From NCBI GenBank assembly GCA_019925105.1, contig JAHGAU010000026.1, positions 248,001 through 312,000 on the forward strand: 64,000 nt of DNA. Direction: 5' to 3'. The translations under genes were made by a program, and so were the position numbers. Shown piece after piece: positions 31,008 to 43,014 of the stretch (the stretch's first letter is position 1; every line of letters begins with the position of its first letter). The notes under the pieces were generated by a model. The model searched no databases. It was not told where the DNA came from and saw only the letters and a program-made list of their open reading frames with translations. The DNA comes from Niebla homalea (lineage: Eukaryota > Ascomycota > Lecanoromycetes > Lecanorales > Ramalinaceae).

Positions 31008-33081
31008 ATGATTTCAATATATGTTCTTGCTTTCGAGCTTGGCATCTTCGCCCATCTTCTTATATTTATCAGGGGAGAGTGGCATCTGCGAGCACCGCAC
31101 ATTCTCATGGTGCACTCCGTTCTCGCAATGACCTCTTGGATCTTTAGCGTTTGGACGCTTCCGGGGAGCGACTATCAAAATCTTGTAATGATTGCGCAGC
31201 TGTCATGCTGCTATGTCTTCGGACTGTTCTCCAGTATTTGCTTATACCGCTTACTCTTCCACCGTCTTCGCCATTTCCCTGGACCACCAATCGCAGCTTT
31301 AACGAAGCTTTGGCATGTATACCAATGTCGTGACTCCAGGAATCATCTTGTACTTGACTCACTCCATCGTGAATATGGAAGCTTTGTTCGGACCGGTAAG
31401 ATCCATTCATGTCGTATAACTTTGGGTTCAAAGTTCAGTGAATACGGTTCCAGGTCCTACTCAAATCACAATATTTCACCCAGCTGCGTTCGAAGCCCTG
31501 GATGGCGCCAAGAATCAAACCACAAGGTCCGATTGGTATGATCTCCTGCAGCCGAGGATCTCTATATTTTCACGCGAAGAGAAAGATCACATCGATACAC
31601 GCCGCGTTTGGAATAAAGCTTTGTCAACACAGGGTAAGCATGTATTCTTTTTGCCGCAACCAAGTCATGCTAATATTTGGCAAGCCATAAGAGGCTATCT
31701 TCCTCGCATACTGAGGCAAATTGGCAAACTCGAGCAGATTATCGCCGCATCTAATGCCCAGCCGGTAGTTGTCAATGACATCATGTCGTGGTTTACCTTC
31801 GATTCCATGGGTGAATTTGCTTTCAACCAAAGCTTTAACATGATGGAGTCTGGCAAATTGCATGGGGCGATCATGCAGCAGCGTGCAGCACTTGCCCTCT
31901 TAGGCCCCCTCAATGCTGCGATCTGGATCGTAAGGCTTGCAGTTGCCTTCACGCCTCTTTTGGGGAAGGTCAAGGACTGGAATTCAATGATGATGTTTTG
32001 CGATGACAGGATGGAAGAGCGAATGAAGGTTCGTAACCGACTTCGGTACTCAAAAGCTGAGATCCTAATCACAGCGTCAGGCCAAGGTGTCAGAGCCAGA
32101 TATTGCATCCTGGTTCCTTGAAGAGTTCAATGGATCGAAGGCCACAAAAGAGGAGAAAGATCGGAGAAACCTGCTCAGTGGCAACACCATATCCGTGATT
32201 GTTGCAGGCAGGTGAGCTCGAGTTTGATTATTTGCAGTGGTCAAATACGGCGACCGGATACTTCAAAGCTTACACTTGTCTGATAGCGACACAACAGCAC
32301 CGACTTTGACCTTGTTGTGGTACTGTTTAGCTAGTTGGCCAGCCCATGCCGACAGGATCTACGAAGAGCTACACGGATTAGATCCTACAGATCCCACGGT
32401 ACTTGCGAACTTACCTCATCTCAACGCTGTGATAGATGAGTCGATGCGCCAGTCGCACTGACAGGCAGGGTTCGGGTGACTCCGGCCGAGGGCATGTGGA
32501 TCCAAGATAAATACATCCCAGGTAATACAAGCGTTACTGCGCCTCACTTTTCAGTTTTCAGACGTAAGTGGATGAGCCAGCACTTTTTGTTCCCATTACG
32601 TTCTGGCGAAGGTCTGGGCAACAGCCTTGAGATTGAAGGGGGCTGATTGATTACAGTTGAGACTGCTTTTGAAGATCCGCTTTCGTTCGTACCAGAACGT
32701 TGGACCACCCGCCCAGAAATGGTGAAAGATGGGCGTGCTTTTGCACCTTTCGGGACTGGTCAGTGCGCGTTTCATTGCTTATGCTATTAGTCTCCTACAA
32801 GACCCACTGGGCACGGTGTCGGTCTCAGTTTCTGAGCAATCCCATGGTAGTATGGTCGGCGGCTGACCTAGATCAAAGGTCGTCGAGGCTGTGTCGGTAA
32901 AGGGTTGGCTCTAACACAGGTTCGTCTTGTGCTTGCTATTATATTGACAAAGTACAGCGTAAAGTTTGCTCCGGGAGACAATGGTCTGGCCATGGAGCGT
33001 GACATGCGAGACCAAGTGACAGCGAGGCCTGGGATTTTCGAGCTTGTATTTGAAGCCAGAGAGAAGCCTTTGCAAGGTTGA
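31008..33081 (+). pseudogene. Cytochrome P450 with one frameshift
   Basis: Seven exons: 31008-31395, 31454-31633, 31685-32028, 32081-32211, 32287-32563, 32657-32758, 32879-33081. All six introns have GT-AG ends and matching phases. The N-terminus has several hydrophobic helices and then the Pro-rich hinge FPGPPIAALTKLWHVY. Later come the I-helix AGSDTTAP, the K-helix ExxR as DESMR, the PERW motif and the heme loop FGTGRRGCVG with its cysteine. The layout resembles the fungal group often labelled tryprostatin B 6-hydroxylase-like; the substrate cannot be read from sequence. Directly after DESMR (32446-32460) the frame is lost and a TGA follows; the next family-like block (LTGRVRVTPAEGMW) is in another frame. 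The change equals loss of 3n+1 bases. The rest is intact, so the break is recent or a sequence error. Confidence 0.85.
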
Positions 33082-34182
33082 AGGTCTTGAGGAAGAACAG
33101 GATGGATTTTTGGCTTTTACCAGGTCCCATTGCTATTGTGAGAGTGGAGCGCAACCTACTGTCGATTCCATATCAAGTGGCCGCCGTGCTAGTGAATACG
33201 TAATACCCTTTTTTTTTGGTATAAGGGATATGGATGATCATAACGAAAGCCGTTACACGGTATGATTTGACGTGTATATCATAGCTTTGATAGTCTAGTA
33301 TTACATAAACACCGGACAGACCCACCAACCGGACAGACCCACCAGACGGACAGTACAAATAATACCATCTCGTTGTCACTAAATGCGCATGATACCACCC
33401 CAGCGTTGTTGAACGACGCCCATACATCAAGAGACAGCCTGCTCCGATAGGGAGCTTCGAGCGGCAGATTTGAGCACAGGTAGCATATTATCTGTACTGT
33501 GCGATTGGTGGGTCTGGCCGGTTAGTGGGTCTGTCCGGTTGGGGGGCCACCTCTTCTACCCTTCGAGCCTGATAGACTTTAACATTAATACTGGCTTCTT
33601 GTACCACAAACAGTGGTCATTAATCTCTCCACTCTAGATGTGCATCCGGTGCAAGCAACGCAGGTCTCTGCCTCCAGGCAATGCTCCCCGATGCTTCTTC
33701 AAGGAGTTGCTCGATTTCTACGAGTGCCAATCTCCCAACAAACGGCGGGAGTCATGTCGTGTTCTGGGAAAATTTGACTTGGCAATTAAAGACCTTTCGA
33801 ATCGTGAGACCCTCAAAACCCTCGAAGAAGTAATAGGCTTTTCCTCAGCTTAAAGAGCAACGATTAGGCAGCTCTGTACTGTCATCTACACTTTAGGCGA
33901 ATTGTTTCTCATCTTGATAGAGAGGTTTGCATCGGTCGCAGGATGCCACGTTTCCACAGTAAGGCAATGTTGGAAGTATTCATGCACAGGAGATGTATTC
34001 GAGCGTCGACCTAAAACGAATGTTTCATGAGTTTGACATATGAAGAAATGCCAGCAAAACTATCAATCTGTACCATGCGAAAATCAGCCTTCTTCATTTC
34101 CGATATCACTCTGCCTTGAACCTGCATGAAGGCTGTGAAACTCCCCATCATGCCACTACATATCTAACCTTCGTAATCCGAC
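33082..34182. other. Intergenic with inverted-repeat element
   Basis: Holds the 227-bp inverted-repeat element. A 71-codon plus frame at 33638-33853 (starts MCIRCKQRRSLPPGN) has no recognised family. No other gene supported. Confidence 0.45.
33312..33538. mobile_element. Putative MITE-like element with about 55-bp inverted repeats
   Basis: The outer 33 bases (33312-33344 and 33506-33538) are inverted copies with two mismatches. Each arm is itself two direct copies of CCGGACAGACCCACCAA. Weaker inverted identity continues inward for about 20 more bases (ACAGTACARATAATA). The loop has no coding capacity. I cannot see a clear target-site duplication. Confidence 0.6.
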
Positions 34183-34881
34183 CTAGCTACATCCAGTGGC
34201 ACGGTTACTAAAGCAGACATTACCATTCTGATCTGAGCTGCCGTAACCTTTGCAAGACGTTTCAGTAACTCCCGAAGACTGGACTTGATCGTTGCAACTA
34301 TTGTAAGTAGTAGAGAAGAAGGCGCTTTTGACAGCGTATGTGGACCAGCTGATACAACAGTTTTCGCTACCCTGGCTCGAACACTGGCTGCGGGGGGCCC
34401 CTCCAATATACAGGTTGAAGGGGCAGGTCGCACCAGAGGTGCAGCTATATGAGGCTTGACATTTATCCCAGTTTACCGCGTGATTTCCAGAGAGTATGAA
34501 TGTGTCAGCCCGCTTTTGAATGATCTTGGCATTGCCATTGCCATTGATGGTGGCCAACAGAGCGTTGACATCCTCAGTCATATCTGGGTCGTTAGCGTCG
34601 AATGGCTTCGCGTAGGCGGCTGCGGTTATCAGCTTGGCCTTTTCCTCGTCGTTACTGCCAGAAGCTGGGTTGAGTCCAGTGAGCCAAGACTGGGTAGTAG
34701 CGTTGTAGCCAACGAATTGGACATGGACATCGAATGGGCTCAAGTCGCTCTTGGCATTGGGAAAATAGTCTGACGCAGTGTGTTTGATGATGAAGTCGCT
34801 AGCATTGACAGGTTGAGCGATACTGTTTGGGATGTAAGATAGGCCAAGGAAGAAAGTGGCAATGATGGTGGAGGAGAACAT
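34183..34881 (-). CDS. Secreted cysteine-rich protein with Kex2-type site
   Basis: 232 residues from the ATG at 34881, chosen because MFSSTIIATFFLGLSYIPNSIA is a complete signal peptide; an in-frame ATG 14 codons upstream would spoil it. Residues 23-122 form a cysteine-free segment (a possible propeptide) that ends IIQKR, a Kex2-type dibasic site at 123-124. The following 108 residues hold all ten cysteines (141, 147, 153, 167, 175, 176, 196, 210, 223, 231), including an adjacent CC pair, with motifs NWDKCQASYSC, ENCCISWSTYAV and NVCFSNRATGCS. This implies a processed extracellular domain with up to five disulfides. I do not recognise the family; an effector or cell-wall-active role is inference. 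A minus-strand TATAAAA lies at 35003-35009. Confidence 0.72.
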   Translation of the reverse strand: MFSSTIIATFFLGLSYIPNSIAQPVNASDFIIKHTASDYFPNAKSDLSPFDVHVQFVGYNATTQSWLTGLNPASGSNDEEKAKLITAAAYAKPFDANDPDMTEDVNALLATINGNGNAKIIQKRADTFILSGNHAVNWDKCQASYSCTSGATCPFNLYIGGAPRSQCSSQGSENCCISWSTYAVKSAFFSTTYNSCNDQVQSSGVTETSCKGYGSSDQNGNVCFSNRATGCS

Positions 34882-35002
34882 CTTGACGACCTGGCTTGGA
34901 TAGGTCTTGGTGAGGAATCTCAATGTAAGGTGATCGTTCTTCTTGGGGATGAGGTTGAAGGTAATGTGAGTTTCAGCAAGAACAGGTGGTCCTACACCTG
35001 CA

Positions 35003-35009
35003 TTTTATA
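35003..35009 (-). promoter_or_regulatory. TATA box of the secreted cysteine-rich gene
   Basis: TATAAAA on the minus strand, about 120 nt before the ATG at 34881. Confidence 0.5.
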
Positions 35010-35267
35010 CCTGGAGGCGCTTTTCATTATTGAAAGAGTGTCCCAACCAGCGTAGTACCAATGCCATGACCCTTCATCGTAGTGGGCCCGATGCCTGTAC
35101 CTTGCCATAAACCATTTGAAAATTGCTTGTGCCTCGTGTCAAACCAGTTGGAAATTGCAAGGGCCCTGTCGTAAAGCATTTGAAAATCATTACGTCCCGC
35201 AAAATGTGTGCCGACCTGTTTCATGAACGCACTGTATCCGAAGATTGAGGCTGGCGGTGAGTCTGAA

Positions 35268-35333
35268 AGTGGCGGTACTGGTGGTGGTGGTGATGGTGGT
35301 GGTAGTAGTAGTAGCAGGAGTGGTGGTATTGAG
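35268..35333. repeat. GGT/AGT trinucleotide-rich repeat
   Basis: Imperfect runs of GGT and AGT triplets, e.g. GGTGGTGGTGGTGATGG and AGTAGTAGTAGC. Confidence 0.85.
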
Positions 35334-36761
35334 TGGAGTCTTCTGCGATACTCCTGTTTTTCCGAGGCAGCCATGTGTACGCATCCGTTTCAAAAGTGGT
35401 GTATGACAATTTCTGTGAAGGTCGCCCATCCACAGACAGCGCATGTCTCGTCCACTCAAGAGCCGTGCCCATTCACGTGGGGTAAGCTTACGCTGTAACA
35501 ACGATCTTGTGCAAGACTAAGCGGCCTTGCAAAGCAGTAATACCACCTTTGCGGCGCAGCGGGTGATGTCCAATCAATGAGGATTTCCGAATAGACGACG
35601 TAGGGCTTGCAGAAGGCGCGCTAGCGACTCAAGAAGGGCAATTTAATCAATCAGGGGTGAGGACCATCGTGAAAGTACTATGGTCATTCTCTAGAGATCG
35701 TCATCTCGGCGATGATATCCCCTGAAGGTAAGTTGCATGTTCATGACTCAGTGAGCGGCAGTGCAGAGGGAGGTGACTGCGTAGAACCCACTACACCCAC
35801 CTCTGATATTTCAGGAACAGGGATACATTCTCGCTCTGCTCACAATTAATCTAAATCGCGGGAACGTGGCGAAGTAAGCGAATTTCCAATTACAAGGCGA
35901 GGAGTGCGAGTCGGAGCAAAATGTTTCAGATTGAAAAATTAGGATCTGAAGCCGAGTCGCTGGCATTTGCTGCGCCCCGATGACTACTCCACTACGCATT
36001 CCATATTTCAGGTACCTCCAAAACCATTTGTTCTTAGACTCAAGAAAAAAGATCAGTTCAGAATAGCACGTTCCATCCACTCATCCAGCGCCAGCCTTTC
36101 TCCTCCGCTTCATTCTTCAGATTGTCCATTACAAAGCAAAGGGCCATTGTTTAGTCAAGATTGATCTTCCTATGCACCATTAGCAGTCATTTTATATCAC
36201 TCTGCTCCATGCTGTAGACCAAACTATGCATAATATCTTCGCCTCCATGGCCATTGGATACCGGATCGTCGGCCCAGACGATAGCACATAGGCCCTCATT
36301 ATAGTCTACTTGTAATTTACTTGCTTCTGCTACCGTCATAATGATGACCCGCTACAAATCAAATTTCTTAGATGCCACCCTCGCCCCCCAACTCGGATCG
36401 TGATCCCGCTTTCGGCAGGGTGTTGTATTTTGTCAATGCCATATCGCCTGTCGTTGCTCAGCCGAAATGGCGCCAGAAGCTGACCCGATGGACGTTGTAG
36501 CCCCGCGCCGTAAGCGTGGGTGGAGGCGGTGAAACGTGTTACATGATGAGTAGGGAGAATCCCAGTGAGCAACCAAATGAGCATATCCTTTCCGACACCA
36601 CCCACCAAGTTAAATGAAGGGATTAGGGCTTCTGGAGTCGACAATGCAACTGTCAGTGGTGATACTAAGCCAGTCCGTGCTCATCGACTTCTATTTTTCG
36701 AGTGCCCCACCGAGGATGGGGCTATGATGCTTGGGCTCAGCAGTCTTTTCATGACGCAACC

Positions 36762-38675
36762 TTAGAGACCATCAAGGACAGTATATGATCTGTAATCACG
36801 TAACATCTGCCCTACAGTCACAAAACCTCCGATCGCATGTACAAGCCTGCACCATCCACGGAGGATATATGACTGGGTTTTCAAGACTCCCGCTGCTGTT
36901 GTTTCCTCTTTCAACCATTGCAGGTCGATCCAGCGAAATGAGATGACATTAAAAGTCATCCACGTCATAGTCCAAGCCCGTTGGGCAGCGGTGCTGTGAC
37001 CTTTGTGGAAGTGTGTCATGCCACCAATGACTGCGACAGGGATGGCGCCACAGACGTATAGCATCAGTCTGCAAGCGAGGTCAAATGACAATCTCGCGGT
37101 TTCGCCTTGTCTCTTGAAAGTTATGTAGTTGGAACATTGATCTGGTGGGCCCGGTTCCCGAAATTTGACATGCCTAGCCAACTCGAATGCATCATCACTG
37201 GGGTTATCTTCAATCCGACTCTCTCTGAGAATGCCTCCGCTAGCTGCAACCTCGTGTTCTTCTTCCTGGCCTATTCGAGAAGTTTTATGCATGGCATTTG
37301 GGCGGTGACTCTGTGTGGTCGCAATATTTGGGGTTGTGGGTCCAGCAGATTCGGCTTCTTGACTATGCTCCAGGCCTGGCCGTAGCTCTCGAACCACATC
37401 CCCAGGGATATCGCTACCTGGAGGATTTTGTGTCGTCAGAGTATTCTCTGGCAAGCTAGATTCATCATCTCCCCACTTTTCTGTACGGGCATCACGGTCG
37501 TACAGAAATTCCATATAATCATCCTCATGCTGGACTAATCGCCCAACAGCACCGTCCACAGTGCCACCGAGCATCATAAGTTCATCAGCCTCGATAGAGC
37601 CAACCAGATAAAGTGTGGGATATTCGGGAAGCGAAAGGGCAGCAATCAGATCCACGAGCGACATCATGATGTAAGGCAATACCGTGAATCCAAAGGCAGC
37701 GTACCCAAAACGATCATTTTAGTCACCACGAGCTTGGTATACGGTAATCGAGCCGTAAATAGCCTGTACTATAGCCGCAGTCACCTTTGGAATGCTTTTC
37801 GAGTTACTTATGGTGAAATCTTTCGGGTCTCCATGATTACTGTTGGCGAATATGGCGTTGCTGGGTACCAGGACAAGGCCATAGCCCTTTGGAAGCCGGC
37901 AACCACCATGGATATTGCGCTTTTCGGTGTCGAGTAGGTCCCAGAAGGAGCGAAGCCTACTAGGTGTCACTGCGTGTTCTGAGGCCTCTTTCTTTGAGGT
38001 TGTCTTCTCACTATCGAATTTTTGTTTCTTCACATGGGCCCCGGGAGCGATCCCGAAATTACTCAGTCCAAGTTCTTTGGTTTGATAGTGTGCGGACCGT
38101 AGTGGGTGTCCTTGGGCCAGAGTGTTTTGTACTGGTTGTTGTGGGATATGATTCAACACTGTCTCTTGACTCTCTTCGGGGCCAGCTGCTTCGGATTGAG
38201 GATCCATGTTATTGGCAGGATCATGCGTAACTGAAGCGTCCGGCACACGTTCCCAGTTTAACTTGGTCAGAATGCGAGTGTGCCAGCGAGGGTTCCAATC
38301 ATGGGTCCGTATAATCATACAAAGCGCGCCGGCAGAGGCAGCCTTTTGCATATTGTTCGCAGCACGCGGCAAGCGAGCGACCTGTTCCAGAGCTGTCTTC
38401 TTCATGCCTGAAAATGGACAATTGAGCGCATACATAAAGCTCCGCACTTCATCCAGGTAATTTTGACCTGGTCTTGATTTGACGGTTGCAGCATGGGAGA
38501 TGTAGTTGACCGCGAAAGATGAGGACATCGTACCATTTGGTCGGAATGCAGTAGAGATTATTCTGCCATGATTCGTAATACCATCCGGCACAGATAGCGT
38601 CACATTGTGCGCTGGAAGGTCCGCCATCAGAGTCAAGAAGATGTTGAAGATGATCAACCGTAAGATATGCCCCAT
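36762..38675 (-). pseudogene. Multi-pass membrane protein interrupted by one in-frame TAA
   Basis: One reading frame of 638 codons that is clean except for a TAA at 37721-37719. The first half (about 318 residues) starts with a hydrophobic segment LRLIIFNIFLTLM, has N-glycosylation sites, a polar middle, and then SIPKVTAAIVQAIYGSITVYQARGD up to the stop. Directly after it the same frame continues DRFGYAAFGFTVLPYIMMS, which belongs to the same conserved block in related fungal membrane proteins (YQARGDQ, then YGYAAFG). Further helices follow near LACRLMLYVCGAIPVAVIGG and LVHAIGGFVTVGQML. So the stop cuts a continuous family sequence and probably replaces a glutamine CAA. No GT-AG pair that would splice it out is evident. 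The family has no function I know of. If translated only to the stop, the product would lose most of its helices. Confidence 0.7.
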
Positions 38676-41600
38676 CGCTGGCCACGATCGCCAAAGGCTT
38701 CGCTGGTAAGACTGGTTTCAAATAAGGCGGGAATGGAAGATATGTGTAGGCGACAGGATCGTCAAGATTCTTATGTTCCTCTTATCGATCAGGCTGAAAG
38801 GCAGCTCTAATCCAGTAATTTTAGGCAGCAAGATTGACTTGTAACAGGTTTTTCAGGGCTGCATTGGGCCCGCACTGCCATCGAATGGACGCCAATCATA
38901 TATCAGCACACCTTCCGGATTTCCAAGCGATATCGCTAACTTGGAGCGTTGGGAGACAATTTCCCGGGATTGGTTTCGCGCTTTCAACATAGGTCTACAA
39001 GTTAGATAATGTCAAACATGGTACCCTACTATCAGGCGAAGAAGCTCTGGCAAAGGTCGAAGTGCGGCCATTTCAGAATCTTACACACTACGCCCACGTT
39101 TGCGGCAACAAATTCGACATCGAACCCTAAAGAAGCCCCTGATCTCGTGATTCTAGATTGGTCATGCGGTGCCAGACCTGAAGCCTCGAATCTGGTTTTG
39201 AATGACTCAAATAGCTCGTAAAGCTGGCCAGACAAGCTTCGATTGCATCGATTTGCTCGTCATGTGCCACAGCCACGAACCGAAATCTAGAAGACTGCTT
39301 TGGGCCTGCGAAAGCGTGATGTTCAAGGTGCATAGGGCAGCAGCCAGATCTTTGCCGTGGATGCAGCATCATGAATTGAACGATAGAATCGATAGAAGGA
39401 CTTGGAAGCGGTCCCGGCGGGAGCGACTATTCTCACCACATTACCGGGAACTAATGAGGGATCCTTCATCTTGCTGAGCGGCTTGGAGCATAGATGTACG
39501 ATATGAGAGTAGTAATGATGGTGTCTTGTGGGCAAGCCTTGTAGAAAGAGCCCCGCACCCATCTGAGTAATACGCCGGTAAGATTGAAGGCGAGGACAGA
39601 AGCAGCGCGAGTATTTCAGGCGACCACGTAGGCTTTTCTCTGATACAATTCACGATGTTCAAAACGAAGCGACACCAACCAGAATGGGTACCTATGCACT
39701 GAGCCTCGCCAATTCCGGCTGTGCAGCGTCATGGGTCAGCCTGGCAGTCTGGCTCACGTCAATAGGAGGCTTAGAATCATTTGAATCTTTCTCATGCTAG
39801 AGCCGTCACTCGCACGTCTGGTAGTATTGCCTATGCAATCAAGCACACGATTGACATTGACATGCTAGGAAACAGCGAGGCAGACTTCTGAGAGAATTAT
39901 CGAATCCACCCCGACCCGACTGCGCGCACTAAAGTACTGGAAAACCTGGAGCCTTCTCAGACTTGATTTTCATTAAAAATCGTATGTATAGATTACGCTG
40001 GATCTAGCTTCTTGATAAGCCACTGTGATCGAGCCACAATCAAATTCATTCATCGCTTTGGGCTGCAATGGTCCAGCGAGGGGGAGAAATACGGAACGCG
40101 AAGCTCAATCTCTGGTGGTGACAATGGTGCATTAGAAAGCCCCCTGATCCCAGGGCCTTAAATACGATTTGTCTTACTTCACACGTCCAAGTCGTGTGCC
40201 GTAATGTACCAAATTTCAAGGTTCTTGAGTCAGCATGAATTCTACGGCGGCGGAGGGACGCGATTCGATTACTATATTGGAAAATGGAGGCCTTGTCTTC
40301 CAAATAGAATTTAATGTATCAGCACAGGTGAATGTACCATATTTTCTGGGCGGTGACTTGAGCTAGGGTGATATTGCAACTCAATGCCAGCCTCGTGCCT
40401 GTGATGAGATAGATTGCTGACTCGATATTTTAGAGGAGGTTCTTCATTCGCAGCTTCCCTGGATCTCTTGGAGGGCAGCGAGCATCAGATGTGGGAAACA
40501 TATTCTTACAAGCACATCTGGTACCAATCGATTCGCCAGAAGTCTGCTGACAATCAAGGGAGACTCAGGGTAAGGTCACATTTTTATCCGTGAGCTGCCG
40601 GTCTGCAATACCGAGGGCGCCCCTTACAGCAAGTTCAGCACGAACATCTGCCAGGGGTTTGGTGAGATATACATGTGAGGTCCTCAACCGCTCAAACAAT
40701 CTTGATCTATTTTACCTAGCTGATGTGACGACCCTGTGATATCTTGAGCACGAGCCATGTGTGATATTCAGCAGACTTACAAACAACCAAGAATCAGCGC
40801 GATCACCGCGAATTGGAAGATCTTGGAACGCATAGATATTCTGAAGTTCTGTGTCTCCGACCCCAAAGTAGCCGGAACGACGAAGACTGTGACTGTCCAT
40901 GCCATGCAACCGATTCTATCTAAGCGATGTTAATTCCCAGGACTGCAGTATGACGAAGCGATCTGACGGGCAAGCAGGTCACAAAAGGCAGCTTCGAAAC
41001 GTATCAAGATGTACCATGCTGTAATGGTGCTCAATAGCAGACACGTTGTTGTACGAAACGTCCTTGTGATGAAGATTGGCTGAAGCAGTATTAGAAAAGA
41101 CAGATTGATCGCAGTCAGACACTGGTCATAACGAGCCAGCGGCGTAAAGGCCCTTTTCATTGATGAGCATTGCAGAGACAACGGCTTTGGTCCCTCCCCT
41201 TTTTCGTACGGAGCAGTCTCCAAATCACCAAGGGGCTTGAGACGTCGGAATCCAGGACCTTCAGCTTCTAGAAAAGACGCTCAGCTAAATTTCTCACTTC
41301 GCACTGCCATGAGCTTTCACTCTTGCCCGACACCAGCATTACAGTCTCAGCCACGCATGTGGCCTACGCTATCGATCAGCGATGGTATGACAAGCACGGC
41401 ACGTTGGTACTTACCTAGGTCCAGAGAAGTAATCAGTCGTCGAGCTTGACATTGCTATGCGTCCTGCCACGCGACACCCTGCGAGTAATCAATCCACGGC
41501 GTGACAACGGCAGAACGACGGTACCAATAGCAATGATGTCGGAATCGTGGTTGTCTTCCGGAACAGAGGCAGTGTGACGGATGCTGAGTGGCAGAATGGT

Positions 41601-42130
41601 GCTCACAGTGCGGATTTTCGATTGATTAGGGATGGGACGGTGAAAATTTTGAACTTGATGATGATCAGACTTGTGGAATTTCTTGGAATTCCACGAATGA
41701 TCGATTGTATGAATGACAGTCGTCGCGATACTGTTGACAAGAAAATAATCAATATCATACAAAGCACGAGCACAGCGTTGATGTCAAGGGGTTTACGCGC
41801 TGGATTAGAGATTCAGGCCTACATCTGTAATGAATGGAAGAGACCATTTGCATATGCGAAAAATCACAAAGCTTGTCAGTTGTAGGATCTATCAAGAAAG
41901 GCCATTCCTTTAGAAATACGGTAAGAGCCTTGCATTGTGTGGAGGTGATCGGATTGTCATTCAGCCAACGTAAAATATAGTCCTCACCATCCGCTACAGT
42001 AATCCCTCCTTGCGTTGTTGCTGGCTATTCAAAATATGAAGCCTGTACAAAGAGTCAACCATAGGCTACGATACTGCTGAAAGGTATTGTTCGTCCGGGA
42101 ATCTCTTCCCTGACAGAGGCAGACTCAAAC
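38676..42130. other. Gene-poor stretch with decayed frames
   Basis: Many short frames on both strands. The minus strand at 39440-39662 faintly resembles a DUF3176-type start (TWSPEILALLLSS), and at 40930-41223 there is a hydrophobic stretch that might be a decayed rhodopsin-domain helix (FITRTFRTTTCLLLSTITAW). Neither can be assembled into a gene. Confidence 0.4.
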
Positions 42131-43014
42131 CTATGTATTGGGGCTGACGAGAGCACCATATATGGTCGCGTCGTCTCCAGCACCCATATATGTCACCGTA
42201 GCGAAAAAGTCTTTCGTTCCCTTAGGCCAAGGCTGGATACCGATGCTAGAGCAATCATCACACTGACTTGTGGCCTGCGGGTCTTTGATTGTTTTTTTGT
42301 TTGAATCTCGCGCCTCGAGCTTGAGATGGCTGGCATTGAATGGCTGCGTGATGCCGCTGGCTCCTGTAAGAACGACCTCGTTCATCCTACTCAAGTCGTC
42401 CAAGCTTGACGGCGTAAGAGTCACACTCTTTGATTGGCCACCATATTTCGCCGCCGCGAGCTTATAGAAGTTTTCGGTGGAAACGCAATAGGCGTTTCGT
42501 GGACCAGGACCGTAGTCGACACTGTTGACGCCATCGACGCAAATCTCGTTGTCGTGACAATTATCTTGGTGGTAGCGTGGGATAGGCAGCGGATCGTTGG
42601 GGTCGTTGCAAAGAATAGTGTATGCCTGTGGACTTACCGAGCGCCGACAGAATGAGCCTTGGTATTGAGTTATATCCTGATTGGGTGGAGTGAAGCGACA
42701 CAGGTTGATTGCCCTGGAATAGCCTTCCGCGCGTTTCAACTTTTGACTGTTGGCTGGACTGAAACTGGGTTCCTGACCACCCGTCATGGGCAAGCCGGTA
42801 TTGGGATCCACCTCAACAATATTCAACCTGTTTAGGTCAACTCAAGTATTTTGTTGAGGTTGCAGCTCTCTTACCCTCCTTCCATTGTAGTCCCTGAGTC
42901 TTCTCCACCTTGGCGCTTCAGTAGACCTCGGTGTTGAGCAGGAGATGCCATTGAAGCTAAAGGCAACAAAGCAGTAAAGAGGTAGACATTATTGAAAATT
43001 GTATGGTATTTCAT
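42131..43014 (-). CDS. Secreted protein with Kex2-type site, eight cysteines
   Basis: Two exons, 43014-42875 and 42827-42131, about 278 residues. The signal peptide is MKYHTIFNNVYLFTALLPLA with cleavage near SMA. A dibasic LLKR at 31-34 suggests Kex2 processing just after. The 47-nt intron (GTAAGA...ACAG) joins TTMEGG to LNIVEVDPNTGL with agreeing phase. All eight cysteines are in exon 2: INLCRF, SFCRR, ILCND, NCHDNEIC, YCVS and QCDDC. The C-terminal 100 residues look like a beta-rich domain (LKLEARDSN, ATVTYMGAGDDATIYG). No enzyme motif is recognisable. Role unknown; an extracellular or host-interface function is only inference from secretion and cysteine content. Confidence 0.72.
42828..42874 (-). 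other. Intron of the eight-cysteine secreted protein gene
   Basis: 47 nt, donor GTAAGA, branch-like CTAAAC close to the acceptor ACAG. Confidence 0.7.

Larger units (their letters stand above)
34882..36761. other. Gene-poor stretch
   Basis: A GGT/AGT-rich microsatellite occupies 35268-35333. Surrounding frames are its by-products or lack features. No gene supported. Confidence 0.45.
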
